64,000 bases of DNA from JAQGMV01 sp035626595 (GTDB lineage Bacteria; Pseudomonadota; Gammaproteobacteria; Burkholderiales; SG8-41): assembly GCA_035626595.1 (NCBI GenBank), contig DASPNJ010000109.1, positions 62,001-126,000 of the forward strand, given 5' to 3'. The translations under genes were made by a program, and so were the position numbers. Position 1 is the stretch's first letter. Each line of letters opens with the position of its first letter. Below, in pieces: positions 56,152 to 64,000 of this stretch. The notes beneath the pieces are model-generated. The model did not search any database and was not told where the DNA came from. It worked only from the letters and a program-made list of their open reading frames with translations.

Positions 56152-56954
56152 GCGCGACGGAAGCGTTCCTGCGGCGGGAGCGCGCCGTCGTCGGCAGCGG
56201 GCTCGCGGTACTCACGCTGCTCGCGTGGAGCTACGTCTGGATGGGCGCCGGCAGCGGCATGCCGGCGCTCCACATGACGCAGCTCACGTTGTTCCCGCAT
56301 CTGCACGACGATGCCATGCCGGGCATGCAGCACGCCGGCTTCGGCTGGATTACGGCGGTCGCAATGTGGTGGGTGATGATGGTCGCGATGATGACGCCGA
56401 GTGCGGCACCCCTGGTCCTGCTCTACGCGCGCGTCCTGCGTCACTCCGGCGTCGAAGTGAGCGCGCGCGCCGCGTACGTGCCGGCGGCGTTTCTCTTTGC
56501 CGGATATCTCGCCATGTGGCTTGTGTTCTCGATGCTGGCCGCGGCGCTCCAGCACGCGCTGATGCCGACGCCGCTCATGTCGAGCACGATGCACTGGTCC
56601 ACGAGCGCCGCACTATCGGCAACGCTGCTGGCGGTGGCCGGGCTCTACCAGCTGTCGCCGCTCAAATACGCGTGCCTCAACCGCTGTAGGGCGCCCGTCG
56701 AGTTTCTGACGCGGCAGTGGCGTCCGGGACGTTTCGGCGCTTTCGCGATGGGCGTGCGCCACGGCCTCTGGTGCGTCGGGTGCTGCTGGACGCTGATGGC
56801 GCTGCTCTTCGTCGGCGGCCTGATGAACCTCGCGTGGATCGCCCTGCTCACGCTGCTCGTCTTGATTGAAAAGCTCGCGCCTCACGGCGCGCTCGTCGGA
56901 AAGGTGACTGGCGTGGTGCTCCTTGCGTGGGCGGGGGCGACGCTGCTCGTGTAA
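56148..56954 (+). CDS. DUF2182 family metal-binding membrane protein
   Basis: This 268-residue integral membrane protein starts at GTG 56148, overlapping the DUF1326 stop. It has about six membrane segments and Met/His-rich segments (MPALHMTQLTLFPHLHDDAM, then WWVMMVAMMTPSAAPL near residue 72) typical of DUF2182, which is described as a predicted metal-binding membrane protein. A second cysteine cluster, CVGCCWTLM, lies near 207. With DUF1326 it may move or sense a metal; that is inference from the residues. Confidence 0.8.
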   Translation: MSATEAFLRRERAVVGSGLAVLTLLAWSYVWMGAGSGMPALHMTQLTLFPHLHDDAMPGMQHAGFGWITAVAMWWVMMVAMMTPSAAPLVLLYARVLRHSGVEVSARAAYVPAAFLFAGYLAMWLVFSMLAAALQHALMPTPLMSSTMHWSTSAALSATLLAVAGLYQLSPLKYACLNRCRAPVEFLTRQWRPGRFGAFAMGVRHGLWCVGCCWTLMALLFVGGLMNLAWIALLTLLVLIEKLAPHGALVGKVTGVVLLAWAGATLLV

Positions 56955-56975
56955 CGTGTCCGAAAGGAGCACACC

Positions 56976-57710
56976 GTGGCGACATCTGTGGCTTTATCGG
57001 GCACCGCGTCGGCCGAGCGCCGTTTCTTTACCGGGATCGCGCTCGCCATGCTGGCGACGGTCCTCCTGGGCTTCAGTCGCAGCTTCTTCTTGCGGCCGCT
57101 GTTCCCCGACTGGCCTTCGCCTGCCGAGCCGATCTTCTACGTGCATGGCGCCCTCTTCACCGCCTGGATCCTGCTGCTGGTTACGCAGACGTCGCTGGTC
57201 GCACGCGGCCGCACCCAGATACACCGCAAAATCGGGCCGTTCAGCGCGGTGCTGGCGATCGCGATGGTGGTGTCGGGCACGCTTGGCGCACTGATTGCCG
57301 CGGCGCGGCCCGCGGGCTTCATCGGCGTGCCGGTGCCGCCGCTTCAGTTCCTCGCCGTCCCGTTGTTCGACATGGCGTTGTTCGCCATCTTCGTGTCGCT
57401 CGCGATCGCGCAGCGGCGGGACCTGCAGCGGCACAAGCGCTGGATGGTGCTCGCAAGCGTGACTCTGCTCGCTGCCGCGATCGCGCGCTGGCCCGGTCTG
57501 CTTCAGTACGGACCGCCGGCGTTCTTCGGTCTGACGGACCTCTTCATCGTCGCGCTCGCCGTCTGGGATTTCCGCTCACGCGGCCGGCTGCATCCGGTGA
57601 CGCTGTGGGGCGGCCTCGCGATCATCGTCTCGCAGCCGCTGCGACTCGTGGTCTCGGGTACTGAAGGCTGGATGGCGTTCGCGCGCTGGGCGACAGGCCT
57701 GCTCGGCTAG
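56976..57710 (+). CDS. Multi-pass membrane protein of unknown function
   Basis: This 244-residue protein starts at GTG 56976 after AAAGGAG. It has about seven hydrophobic segments, starting with FFTGIALAMLATVLLGFSRSFFL. The pattern YVHGALFTAWILLLVTQTSLV, then RTQIHRKIGPFSAVLAIAMV and RHKRWMVLAS, recalls membrane proteins with histidines in transmembrane segments (DUF2306-like), but I am not sure of the family. It lies 21 bases after the DUF2182 gene and could belong to that unit. Confidence 0.65.
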   Translation: MATSVALSGTASAERRFFTGIALAMLATVLLGFSRSFFLRPLFPDWPSPAEPIFYVHGALFTAWILLLVTQTSLVARGRTQIHRKIGPFSAVLAIAMVVSGTLGALIAAARPAGFIGVPVPPLQFLAVPLFDMALFAIFVSLAIAQRRDLQRHKRWMVLASVTLLAAAIARWPGLLQYGPPAFFGLTDLFIVALAVWDFRSRGRLHPVTLWGGLAIIVSQPLRLVVSGTEGWMAFARWATGLLG

Positions 57711-57756
57711 AGAACTTTGCTACGATTTCCGGCACAGACCTGCTGGAGATCACATC

Positions 57757-58218
57757 GTGCACAAGCTCTTCATTTCAGTCGCGCTGCTGGCGCTCGCCGG
57801 CTGTGCCACGTCACCCATCCCGGAGGGTTATTCGGGTCCGATCGCCACAATCCGGGACAGCGCGTCGTCCGAGACAGCCAATCGCGCGCAGTTCTTTTTC
57901 CTGAGCGAGATCGACGGCAATCCGGTGAAGAACGTGCTGGGTGCGACGCGGCAGGCGAACAGCGGCCGCGGATTTTCGCTGAATACCGTGCCGTTCTCCC
58001 GCAGCGTGCCGGCCAAACAGGCGACATTCACGATCGAAGGGAAGATCGACTACGGCGCGCCGATCCAGGCGATCATCAACATGGGAACCGTGTACTCGGT
58101 CCAGAAGAAGGTCACGTTCGCACCGCAGTCGAACCGGACCTACATCGTCAAGGGGACGCTCACCGCGAATCGCCGGGACGTCTGGATCGAAGACGACCAG
58201 GGCAAGCGCATTGAATAG
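57757..58218 (+). CDS. Putative lipoprotein, 153 residues
   Basis: GTG 57757 is preceded by CTGGAGATCACATC. The N-terminus (LFISVALLALAGC) gives a lipoprotein signal with Cys at residue 16. The mature part is beta-rich (GYSGPIATIRDSASSETANR, FFFLSEIDG). No known domain is recognised. Its stop overlaps the start of the MalM-like lipoprotein gene, so the two are coupled. Confidence 0.7.
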   Translation: MHKLFISVALLALAGCATSPIPEGYSGPIATIRDSASSETANRAQFFFLSEIDGNPVKNVLGATRQANSGRGFSLNTVPFSRSVPAKQATFTIEGKIDYGAPIQAIINMGTVYSVQKKVTFAPQSNRTYIVKGTLTANRRDVWIEDDQGKRIE

Positions 58219-58783
58219 GACGGCGATCGCTTTCGCGTGTGCCGTCACGCTGGCGGGGTGCGCAGGTCAACCGAGCGTCGGCGAATACGTGCCGCCGAAG
58301 ACGGCGTGCTGCGCGAGCATGTCCGAGGTGACGTTCCGCCCGATCCCGTTAGGCCAGGATCTCGAGCTGGGCCTCTCGGCCGCGAGCCCGACGTACGAGA
58401 TCGGCGGAAAGCGCCGGCACTTCGTCGCGTTGAAGATACCGGACGGGTTCGAGGCCACGGCGATCGAGATCAAGAGCTATCTGACCACGGCATTTCTGCC
58501 GAGGGCGAGCGCCGTCGTTCCGGAGCTCGTGTTCCTCGACGCGAACCATCGTGTGCTCGACACGCGTCCGGCTGAAGACTTCGAGGTTTTGCGCGAGTTC
58601 GGGCGGAGCGGCGTCACGGGCCGCGTCAACGTTCCCGTGACGGCGCGGTACTTCATGGTGATGGCGGGCGATGGAAGCCGCGGGGTCCCGGTCATTCACA
58701 GGGGCGGCGGCTCGAGCTATCGCGTCAATCCGGCCGCGCTGGGCGATTTTTCAGTCAGGGTGTTTGGAGAGCAGCGGAAGTAG
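58211..58783 (+). CDS. MalM-like lipoprotein
   Basis: This 190-residue protein starts at TTG 58211 inside the preceding gene's end. The signal AIAFACAVTLAGC gives a lipid-anchored Cys near residue 17. The mature part begins VPPKTACCASMSEVTFRPIPLG and contains IGGKRRHFVALKIPDGFEA. The CC-S-x-x-E start with the hydrophobic GK-x-x-F-x-A pattern matches the MalM (maltose operon periplasmic protein) family, whose function is unclear. There is no maltose operon here. TTG is the only start that gives a lipoprotein signal. Confidence 0.62.
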   Translation: MNRTAIAFACAVTLAGCAGQPSVGEYVPPKTACCASMSEVTFRPIPLGQDLELGLSAASPTYEIGGKRRHFVALKIPDGFEATAIEIKSYLTTAFLPRASAVVPELVFLDANHRVLDTRPAEDFEVLREFGRSGVTGRVNVPVTARYFMVMAGDGSRGVPVIHRGGGSSYRVNPAALGDFSVRVFGEQRK

Positions 58784-58794
58784 GCTGGCGCTGC

Positions 58795-58900
58795 TGGATT
58801 CCCGCCTTCGCGGGATGACGGTTAGTCTTACGTGCGTCACGAGATTGCCACGGCGCCTGTGCCGGCGCCTCGCAATGACACTTCCCGGCGCCTCGCAATG
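58795..58900. repeat. Family C and B repeats side by side
   Basis: GATTCCCGCCTTCGCGGGATGACGG (family C, 58795-58822) is followed by a family B element (GCGTCACGAGATTGCCACGG...CGCCTCGCAATGAC) up to 58900. They fill the gap between the MalM-like and aminotransferase genes. Confidence 0.65.
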
Positions 58901-58901
58901 A

Positions 58902-60107
58902 CTACTTCAAGCCGAACTGCTGGCGGCAAACCTCGGCCAGCGCGGCGACACCCTGGTTGATCTCTTCGTGCGAAGGGCTCGCGAAACAGAGGCGCAGACG
59001 GCTGCGCGCGTGTTCCTTGTTCACCGACCATTGCGGGCCGGGGTTGATCGCGACGCCCTTCGCGAGCGCCGCGTCGTAGAGCTTCATCGTATCGACGCTG
59101 TCGGGTAGCTTCACCCACAGGAAGATGCCGCCCTTTGCGTCTTCGAATTGCGCGGCGTCGCCGAAGTGCTCGCGCAGCGCCTCCATCAGCGTCTCGAGCT
59201 TCGCGCGCAGCCCTTTGCGAAGCTCCGGAACGTGCTTCGCGAAATTCTTCGTGCAGTACTCGGCGAGCATCATCTGCTCGACGGCGGGTGTGCCGGCGTC
59301 GGTCTTGAGCGGGAGGATCCGCGACATGATCTCCCACGGCGCGACGATGAAGCCGACGCGCAGCGCGGGAGCGATCGATTTCGAGAACGATCCGATGTGG
59401 ATGACGCCGCCGTGCTCGGCGATTGCGTAGATCGCGGGCGGGCGCTCGCCCGACCACACGAGATCGGCATAGCAGTCGTCTTCGAAGATAGGCACGCCGT
59501 GCGCCGCCGAGAGCCGCAGGAGCTCCCGCCGGCGCTCGACCGGCATGATCGTCGCGGTCGGGTTCTGCACGGTCGGAATCGTGTAGATGTATTTCGGCCG
59601 CGTGCCTTTGCGCGCGAGATCCTGAAGCACCTCCGCGACCACGTCGACGCGCATGCCGTCCCGGTCGAGCGGAACGCCGATCGGCGTGACGCCGAGTCTC
59701 AGCAGTCGATTGATGGAGCCCTGGTAGCAGTCCTCCTCGATGATCACCGTGTCGCCGCGCTCGAGCAGCGTCGCGTTGACGAGGTCGAGACCTTGCAGCG
59801 AGCCCGACGTGATCAGGATGTCGTCGGCAGCGCAGTCGATGCCGGCGGTCGCTTTCAGCTTGCCGACCAGAAACTCGCGCAGAGGCCGATAGCCCTGCGG
59901 CCCGCTGTCGAGACCGTAGGTGGAGAGCGTGCGACCCTCGCGCTTCAACACGGACTCTGCCGCTGCGATCAGCCCGTCGAGCGGCAATCGATCCGGGTCG
60001 TTGTTGCCGCCGGTGAAATCGAACTTCACGCGGCCGGTCCAGCGCGCGGCTGCGGGCGGCAGGTTCTTCGGGAGAAGCGGCGCGAAATCGAATGCCGTGG
60101 AGCTCAT
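58902..60107 (-). CDS. PLP-dependent aminotransferase, class I/II (LysN/2-aminoadipate type)
   Basis: This 401-residue fold-type I PLP enzyme has the Schiff-base lysine in IHIGSFSKSIAPALRVGFI near residue 240. YLLITSG-type cofactor binding reads DDILITSGSLQGLDLV near residue 96. NPTATIMPVERR is near 187, and the C-terminal ARSRLRLCFASP holds the carboxylate-binding arginine. The pattern matches multi-substrate aminotransferases of the LysN/ARO8-like group, which transfer amino groups to 2-oxoglutarate. It stands alone on the minus strand. Confidence 0.87.
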   Translation of the reverse strand: MSSTAFDFAPLLPKNLPPAAARWTGRVKFDFTGGNNDPDRLPLDGLIAAAESVLKREGRTLSTYGLDSGPQGYRPLREFLVGKLKATAGIDCAADDILITSGSLQGLDLVNATLLERGDTVIIEEDCYQGSINRLLRLGVTPIGVPLDRDGMRVDVVAEVLQDLARKGTRPKYIYTIPTVQNPTATIMPVERRRELLRLSAAHGVPIFEDDCYADLVWSGERPPAIYAIAEHGGVIHIGSFSKSIAPALRVGFIVAPWEIMSRILPLKTDAGTPAVEQMMLAEYCTKNFAKHVPELRKGLRAKLETLMEALREHFGDAAQFEDAKGGIFLWVKLPDSVDTMKLYDAALAKGVAINPGPQWSVNKEHARSRLRLCFASPSHEEINQGVAALAEVCRQQFGLK

Positions 60108-60314
60108 CGTGCGGGTCTCTCCTGTGTGGTCGCCGAATCATAGCGTCCCGAGCATCCGAGTGTGACCTGCATCACGCTTTCCGAGCATCGACGCACATCG
60201 GGCGGCATACGCGTTGCCTCGCTTTCAGACGTTACACGCGGATAGAGGCCGCTTCATGATTACATTTCGTTACATCACCATCGCCGTCGCGCTCGCCTCG
60301 CAGCGCCGGCCACC

Positions 60315-60980
60315 ATGGCGCAGAACATGACCACGACCCATTCGACTTCGAGCCATCATTCGTCCACGCAATCGTCCAGCTCCACCACGATCACGAGCTC
60401 GACCAGCAGCAGCTCGACCAGCGGCTTTCGCAGCGAGAGCGATTACGTCACGCGCATGGCGCCGCGATTCGAGCGCCTTGCCGGCTCGAATGCGAACCTG
60501 CAATCGCTCGTTCACGGGATGCGCACGGGCGCTCAGATCACGCTGGCCGGCGCGACTGGCACGGACGCCGTCGTCTTCTCGCCGCCGATGCGGCGCATGT
60601 CTTATGGCGACATCACGCAGGCCCTCGAGCTCGCCAAACAGGAGCTCGCGACGATCGGTCTCCCCCAGCCGAGCCCGCACGAGCTCAGCGCCGCTCTGAA
60701 CGGCGGCACGATCGTCACTGCGAATGGCGAGACGACGCTCTCCGGGATCCTGCAGAACCGCAGCCGCGGGATGAGCTGGGGCCGGATTGCGCACCTCGCC
60801 GGGGTGCGGTCGGCCAGCGAACGCGCTCCCGAACGTGCAACGGGACACGCGACGGCCAGCGGTTCAGGCGTCAGGGGGGGGAATGCCAGCGTCAGCAGGT
60901 CGGGCGTCAGTGCAGGCAATGCCGGCGTGACGTTCGGGCCCGGCGGGATGCGAGTTCAGGCGGGCGACGCCACGCGTTAG
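60315..60980 (+). CDS. Ser/Thr/His-rich protein with displaced signal peptide (probable frameshift)
   Basis: From ATG 60315 the frame encodes 221 residues. Residues about 10-45 are Ser/Thr/His-rich (TTTHSTSSHHSSTQSSSS). A small globular part follows (YVTRMAPRFERLAGSNANLQ; MSYGDITQALELAKQEL), then a Gly/Ser-rich tail. No domain is recognised. No signal peptide is in this frame, but ATG 60256 in another frame begins MITFRYITIAVALAS, an excellent signal peptide. One extra base near 60300 would join them as ALAS-APATMA-Q. So the gene probably starts at 60256 and carries a one-base change or assembly error. Confidence 0.6.
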   Translation: MAQNMTTTHSTSSHHSSTQSSSSTTITSSTSSSSTSGFRSESDYVTRMAPRFERLAGSNANLQSLVHGMRTGAQITLAGATGTDAVVFSPPMRRMSYGDITQALELAKQELATIGLPQPSPHELSAALNGGTIVTANGETTLSGILQNRSRGMSWGRIAHLAGVRSASERAPERATGHATASGSGVRGGNASVSRSGVSAGNAGVTFGPGGMRVQAGDATR

Positions 60981-61017
60981 TATTCACGGCTTCAGCATTT
61001 TGCTCGAAGCCGTGATC

Positions 61018-61980
61018 ATGACGCGTGTTCTGTTCGTACTTCTTTGTTTGACGATTAGCGCCGCCGCATCGGCGGCGACTGCGGACCCCTACCCCGTCCG
61101 GCCGGTGCGGCTCATCGTGCCGTTCGCGCCCGGCGGGCCGGTCGATGCGCTGGCGCGGATACTCGCGCCGCAGCTTCATGCGGCGTTCGGCCAATCGGTC
61201 GTGGTCGATAACCGACCGGGCGCGAGCGGCCTGATCGGCATCGAGTCGGGCATTCGGGCGACGCCGGACGGCTACACGATCACGATGGTGTCGAGCAGCT
61301 ATGGCGCGAGCGCCGCCACGCTCAAGCTGCCGTACCACCCCGTGAACGACGTCGCGCCGATCGTCCTGCTCAACACCGCGCCGCAACTGGCCGTCGTGCA
61401 TCCGTCCGTGCCGATCAAGACCGTGCCCGAGCTCATCGCGTACGCGAAAGCCAATCCCGGCAAGCTCAACTACGGCTCGTCCGGCACCGGCGGCAGCGTG
61501 CATCTCTCCACCGAGTTCCTGAGCCTGATGGCCGGCATCCGCATGACGCACGTGCCATACAAGGGTCAGGGTCCGGCGCTGAACGACATCATGGCGGGTC
61601 AGATCCACCTCATGCTCGGCAGCCCCACCGTGATCTACACACACGTCAAAGCCGGGCGGCTGCGCGGACTCGCGATGTCGGGCGGGAAGCGCTCGCCCGC
61701 GATGCCCGACATTCCGACGTTCCTCGAAACGGTGCCCGGCTACGAGACGTATAGCTGGCAGGCGCTCCTCGGACCGAAGGCGCTGCCGAAGCATCTCATC
61801 ATGCGCTGGAACACGGAGATCAACCGGATCCTGCAGACGCCGGAGATGAAAGCGCGCGCGGCCGCGGACGGCGTGAACATCGAAGGCGGCGGCCCGGAGC
61901 GTTTCTTCAACATCCTGAAGAGCGACCTCGCGAAGTGGGCGAAAGTCGTCGCGAGCGGGAACGTCAAGACGGGCGGCTGA
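61018..61980 (+). CDS. Bug/TctC family periplasmic substrate-binding protein
   Basis: This 320-residue protein starts at ATG 61018. It has a signal peptide (VLFVLLCLTISAAASAATA). Motifs are YPVRPVRLIVPFAPGGPVD, VDNRPGASGLIGIESG, ATPDGYTITMVSSS and IPTFLETVPGYETYSWQALLG. It is an orphan receptor without tctAB next to it, and has no clear partner genes; the Ser-rich protein lies upstream and the CvpA-CAP protein downstream on the other strand. Confidence 0.9.
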   Translation: MTRVLFVLLCLTISAAASAATADPYPVRPVRLIVPFAPGGPVDALARILAPQLHAAFGQSVVVDNRPGASGLIGIESGIRATPDGYTITMVSSSYGASAATLKLPYHPVNDVAPIVLLNTAPQLAVVHPSVPIKTVPELIAYAKANPGKLNYGSSGTGGSVHLSTEFLSLMAGIRMTHVPYKGQGPALNDIMAGQIHLMLGSPTVIYTHVKAGRLRGLAMSGGKRSPAMPDIPTFLETVPGYETYSWQALLGPKALPKHLIMRWNTEINRILQTPEMKARAAADGVNIEGGGPERFFNILKSDLAKWAKVVASGNVKTGG

Positions 61981-62018
61981 CGCCGTTCGCGCTTCGACCG
62001 GCTCGGCACGAACGATTT

Positions 62019-62975
62019 TCAGTTGCGGAAGTTCTGCGTGACCATGAGCCCATACCGGCCGCCGTCGACGATGCCGATGCCGACGCGGCCGAACTGCGGG
62101 CGCAGGATGTTCGCACGGTGGCCCGGTGAATCCATCAAGCCCTGATGCGCCATCGGGAGCGTGCGCGCGAGCGCCAGATTCTCACCCGCGGTGACGAAGC
62201 GCAGGCCGCCTTCGCGCATGCGCTCGAACGGATCCTCGCCGTCGGGCGTCACGTGCGAGAAGTAGCCGCGCGCGAACATGTCCTTCGAGTGCGCGCGCGC
62301 CACTTCGGTCGCCTCGGGGTCGGCCTCCACGGGGCGCAAGCCCTGCGCGCGGCGCTCCTCGTTCACCAACTCGAGCATGCGCGCTTCCAGGTCCGGCCTC
62401 GCTTTGGTCGCCTCGACTGTAAACGGCAGCTTGACGAGCTCGCGCGAGCCCGGCTGGACCGTGAGGCGGTTGAGCGTGCGATGGACCGCCGGATTGAAGA
62501 TCGGCCCGAGCTTCGCTTCGAGCCATTCGGCGGGTGCGGCGAAGCGGTTTGCCAGCTCGCTCTCGCGCACGGCGCCCGTGACGCCATCGCTCAGCGGCAG
62601 CGCAAGCAGCACCATCGAGAGGATCGTGGCGTTGATGAGCCCGTTCACTGCGCCGGGTATCGTGCCGAGCGCGCGATTCGCGCCGTGGGCGTGCGCCGCC
62701 TGCGGCACGGCGCTCACGAAACGCGTCAGCGCCACTCCGAGGAAGATGCGCACGAGCACGTAGACACCCAGGAATGCGATCGGGGCGGTCCAGACACCCC
62801 ATTGCACGCCCTGACGTTCGACGAGATCGACGCCGTAGGGATAGACGAAAAGCGCGAAAACGAAGCTCAGCGTGAGAGCGAGCACGTCGGCGCCCGCGAC
62901 GAGCAGGCCCCGCCGCCAGCCGATCGCGATGCTGCCGACGATGACGAGCGCAAGCAGAAGATCGATGAGGTTCAT
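62019..62975 (-). CDS. CvpA-CAP fusion: membrane domain plus SCP/PR-1 domain
   Basis: This is a 318-residue protein. Residues about 1-165 form a CvpA-type membrane domain with four segments (LIDLLLALVIVGSIAIGWRRG; IAFLGVYVLVRIFLGVALTRF). Residues about 195-318 form a CAP/SCP domain of the YkwD type (LVNEERRAQGLRPVEADPEA; ARAHSKDMFARGYFSHVTPDG; GENLALARTLPMAHQGLMDS; SPGHRANILRPQFGRVGIGI). The CAP domain should lie in the periplasm. This fusion is uncommon but known in some bacteria. ATG 62975 begins MNLIDLLL; an upstream ATG at 62993 adds six residues. Confidence 0.83.
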   Translation of the reverse strand: MNLIDLLLALVIVGSIAIGWRRGLLVAGADVLALTLSFVFALFVYPYGVDLVERQGVQWGVWTAPIAFLGVYVLVRIFLGVALTRFVSAVPQAAHAHGANRALGTIPGAVNGLINATILSMVLLALPLSDGVTGAVRESELANRFAAPAEWLEAKLGPIFNPAVHRTLNRLTVQPGSRELVKLPFTVEATKARPDLEARMLELVNEERRAQGLRPVEADPEATEVARAHSKDMFARGYFSHVTPDGEDPFERMREGGLRFVTAGENLALARTLPMAHQGLMDSPGHRANILRPQFGRVGIGIVDGGRYGLMVTQNFRN

Positions 62976-63097
62976 GCCTGACGCGGTAGGCAAACGCGGT
63001 TCCTGCGGTGCGGGCCCGCGGCTGAGTTGACGATATAGTTATTGGCGACCGAGTTTAACGGCACGGATGAATCATCCCAGTCAGGAAGACCCTTACG

Positions 63098-64000
63098 ATG
63101 AAAAAAATGACTTTCGCATTTGCGGCGGCGATCGCGTGCGTCGCCGTCACCAGCGCGGCGCAGACCTATCCGGTCAGGCCGCTGCGCATGGTCGTGCCTT
63201 TCGCGCCGGGCGGCGGCACCGACGTGATCGCGCGCTACGTCGCGCAGGGCATCACCGAATCGCTGGGCCGGCAGGTCGTGGTGGACAACCGCGCGGGCGC
63301 CAACGGGGTGATCGGCACCGAGATCGTCGCACGCGCGCCGGCGGACGGCTACACGCTGCTCTTCGTATCGAGCCCGCATTCGGTCAATCCGAGTCTCTAC
63401 AAGCTGCCGTACGACACGCTGCGCGATTTCGCGCCGATCTCGCTGGTGGCGCTCTCGCCGTACGTGCTGGTGGTGCATCCGTCACTGGCCGCGCGCAACG
63501 TGAAGGAGCTGATCGCGCTCGCGAAAGCGAAGCCGGACCAGATCAGCTACGGCTCCGGCGGCACCGGCAGCTCGGCGCATCTCGCGGCGGAACTGTTCAA
63601 CCAGATGGCGGGCGTGAAGCTGCGCGAGATTCCGTACAAGGGCGCGGGCCCCGCCCTGCTCGCGACGCTCTCCGGCGAGAGCGCCGCGGTGTTCGGCAAC
63701 GCGCTCACGGTGAAGCCGCACATCGAGAGCGGGCGACTGCGCGCGCTCGGGATCGCGAGCGCGAAGCGCTCACCTTCCGCGCCGCAGCTCCCGACGATCG
63801 CGGAAGCCGGCGTTCCGGGCTATCGCGCCGAGGCGGTGCTCGGCATGCTCGCGCCGGCGCGCACGCCGCGCGCGATCATCGATCGGCTCAACACCGAAGT
63901 GCACAAGCTGATGCGCACGCCGGCCGCGATCGAGGCGATGAACCGCGTCGGCGTCGACATCGAGCTCAGCACGCCGGGCGAGTTCGGGCGGCTGATCGAG
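63098..64000 (+). CDS. Bug/TctC family periplasmic substrate-binding protein (3' end cut by window)
   Basis: The frame from ATG 63098 runs to the window end, giving 301 codons of an expected 320 or so. It has a signal peptide (MTFAFAAAIACVAVTSAAQ). Motifs are YPVRPLRMVVPFAPGGGTD, VDNRAGANGVIGTEIVARA, PADGYTLLFVSSPHSVN and LPTIAEAGVPGYRAEAVLG. AAGGAAGA-like and CAGGAAG sites precede the start. It is the seventh TctC/Bug receptor gene in the window. Confidence 0.9.
   Translation, partial: MKKMTFAFAAAIACVAVTSAAQTYPVRPLRMVVPFAPGGGTDVIARYVAQGITESLGRQVVVDNRAGANGVIGTEIVARAPADGYTLLFVSSPHSVNPSLYKLPYDTLRDFAPISLVALSPYVLVVHPSLAARNVKELIALAKAKPDQISYGSGGTGSSAHLAAELFNQMAGVKLREIPYKGAGPALLATLSGESAAVFGNALTVKPHIESGRLRALGIASAKRSPSAPQLPTIAEAGVPGYRAEAVLGMLAPARTPRAIIDRLNTEVHKLMRTPAAIEAMNRVGVDIELSTPGEFGRLIE

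Overview
The window is about 66% GC and encodes only chromosomal-type genes. It holds seven TctC/Bug-type tricarboxylate-family periplasmic receptors, a TAXI-type TRAP system, CaiB/BaiF CoA-transferases, TauD/TfdA dioxygenases and HyuA/HyuB hydantoinase-type proteins. This mix is typical of soil or freshwater Betaproteobacteria of the Burkholderiales type. I cannot name the species. I see no rRNA, tRNA, insertion sequence, prophage or CRISPR array.

Layout. 1-640: the 3'-truncated gene of a secreted N/Q/S/T-rich repeat protein with a structured leader. 0.7-5.3 kb: a SARP/BTAD-TPR regulator divergent from a methyltransferase, cupin and cysteine-synthase-like group. 5.4-13.5 kb: an MFS transporter divergent from an AraC regulator, then a long co-directional run (DUF2889, MFS, flavin oxidoreductase, quinone oxidoreductase, TauD-like dioxygenase, hotdog protein). 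13.6-16.7 kb: an HtrA-like protein lacking its catalytic triad, an iron-type alcohol dehydrogenase/maleylacetate reductase, and an asparagine/threonine-rich lipoprotein. 16.8-20.9 kb: a Bug receptor and a TAXI-TRAP transporter with a 30-residue membrane peptide. 21-23.6 kb: a zinc alcohol dehydrogenase, the second repeat protein with the same leader, a strong terminator and a small secreted protein. 23.6-30 kb: oxidoreductase, metallo-beta-lactamase fold proteins, alpha/beta hydrolase, HpcH aldolase plus FAD dehydrogenase, and two small unknowns. 30-37.5 kb: LysR divergent from hyuA-hyuB, then a SepSecS/SelA-like PLP enzyme and a Bug receptor. 37.5-39.1 kb: a solitary GHKL ATPase. 39.2-45.9 kb: a ThDP enzyme divergent from a complete tctCBA transporter, then another Bug gene and a TauD-like dioxygenase. 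46-56 kb: glyoxalase II-like protein, a double CoA-transferase, Bug, SDR, ThDP enzyme and N-acyl-D-amino-acid deacylase. 55.5-64 kb: a DUF1326-DUF2182 pair, membrane protein, two lipoproteins (one MalM-like), an aminotransferase, a Ser-rich protein whose signal peptide looks frameshifted, Bug, a CvpA-CAP fusion, and a truncated Bug gene.

The most unusual signal is an almost identical 5' leader before the two repeat-protein genes. Each leader has a block containing the anti-Shine-Dalgarno sequence CACCTCCT. That block can pair either with a nearby GTGCA in a small hairpin or with the gene's own ribosome-binding site, so it looks like an RNA switch controlling secreted, possibly amyloid-like proteins. 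Four families of short palindromic dispersed repeats lie mostly between operons. At two places (12.9 kb and 48.3 kb) they lie inside coding sequence and stay in frame as interdomain linkers.

All product names rest on reading motifs by eye. No database search was run.
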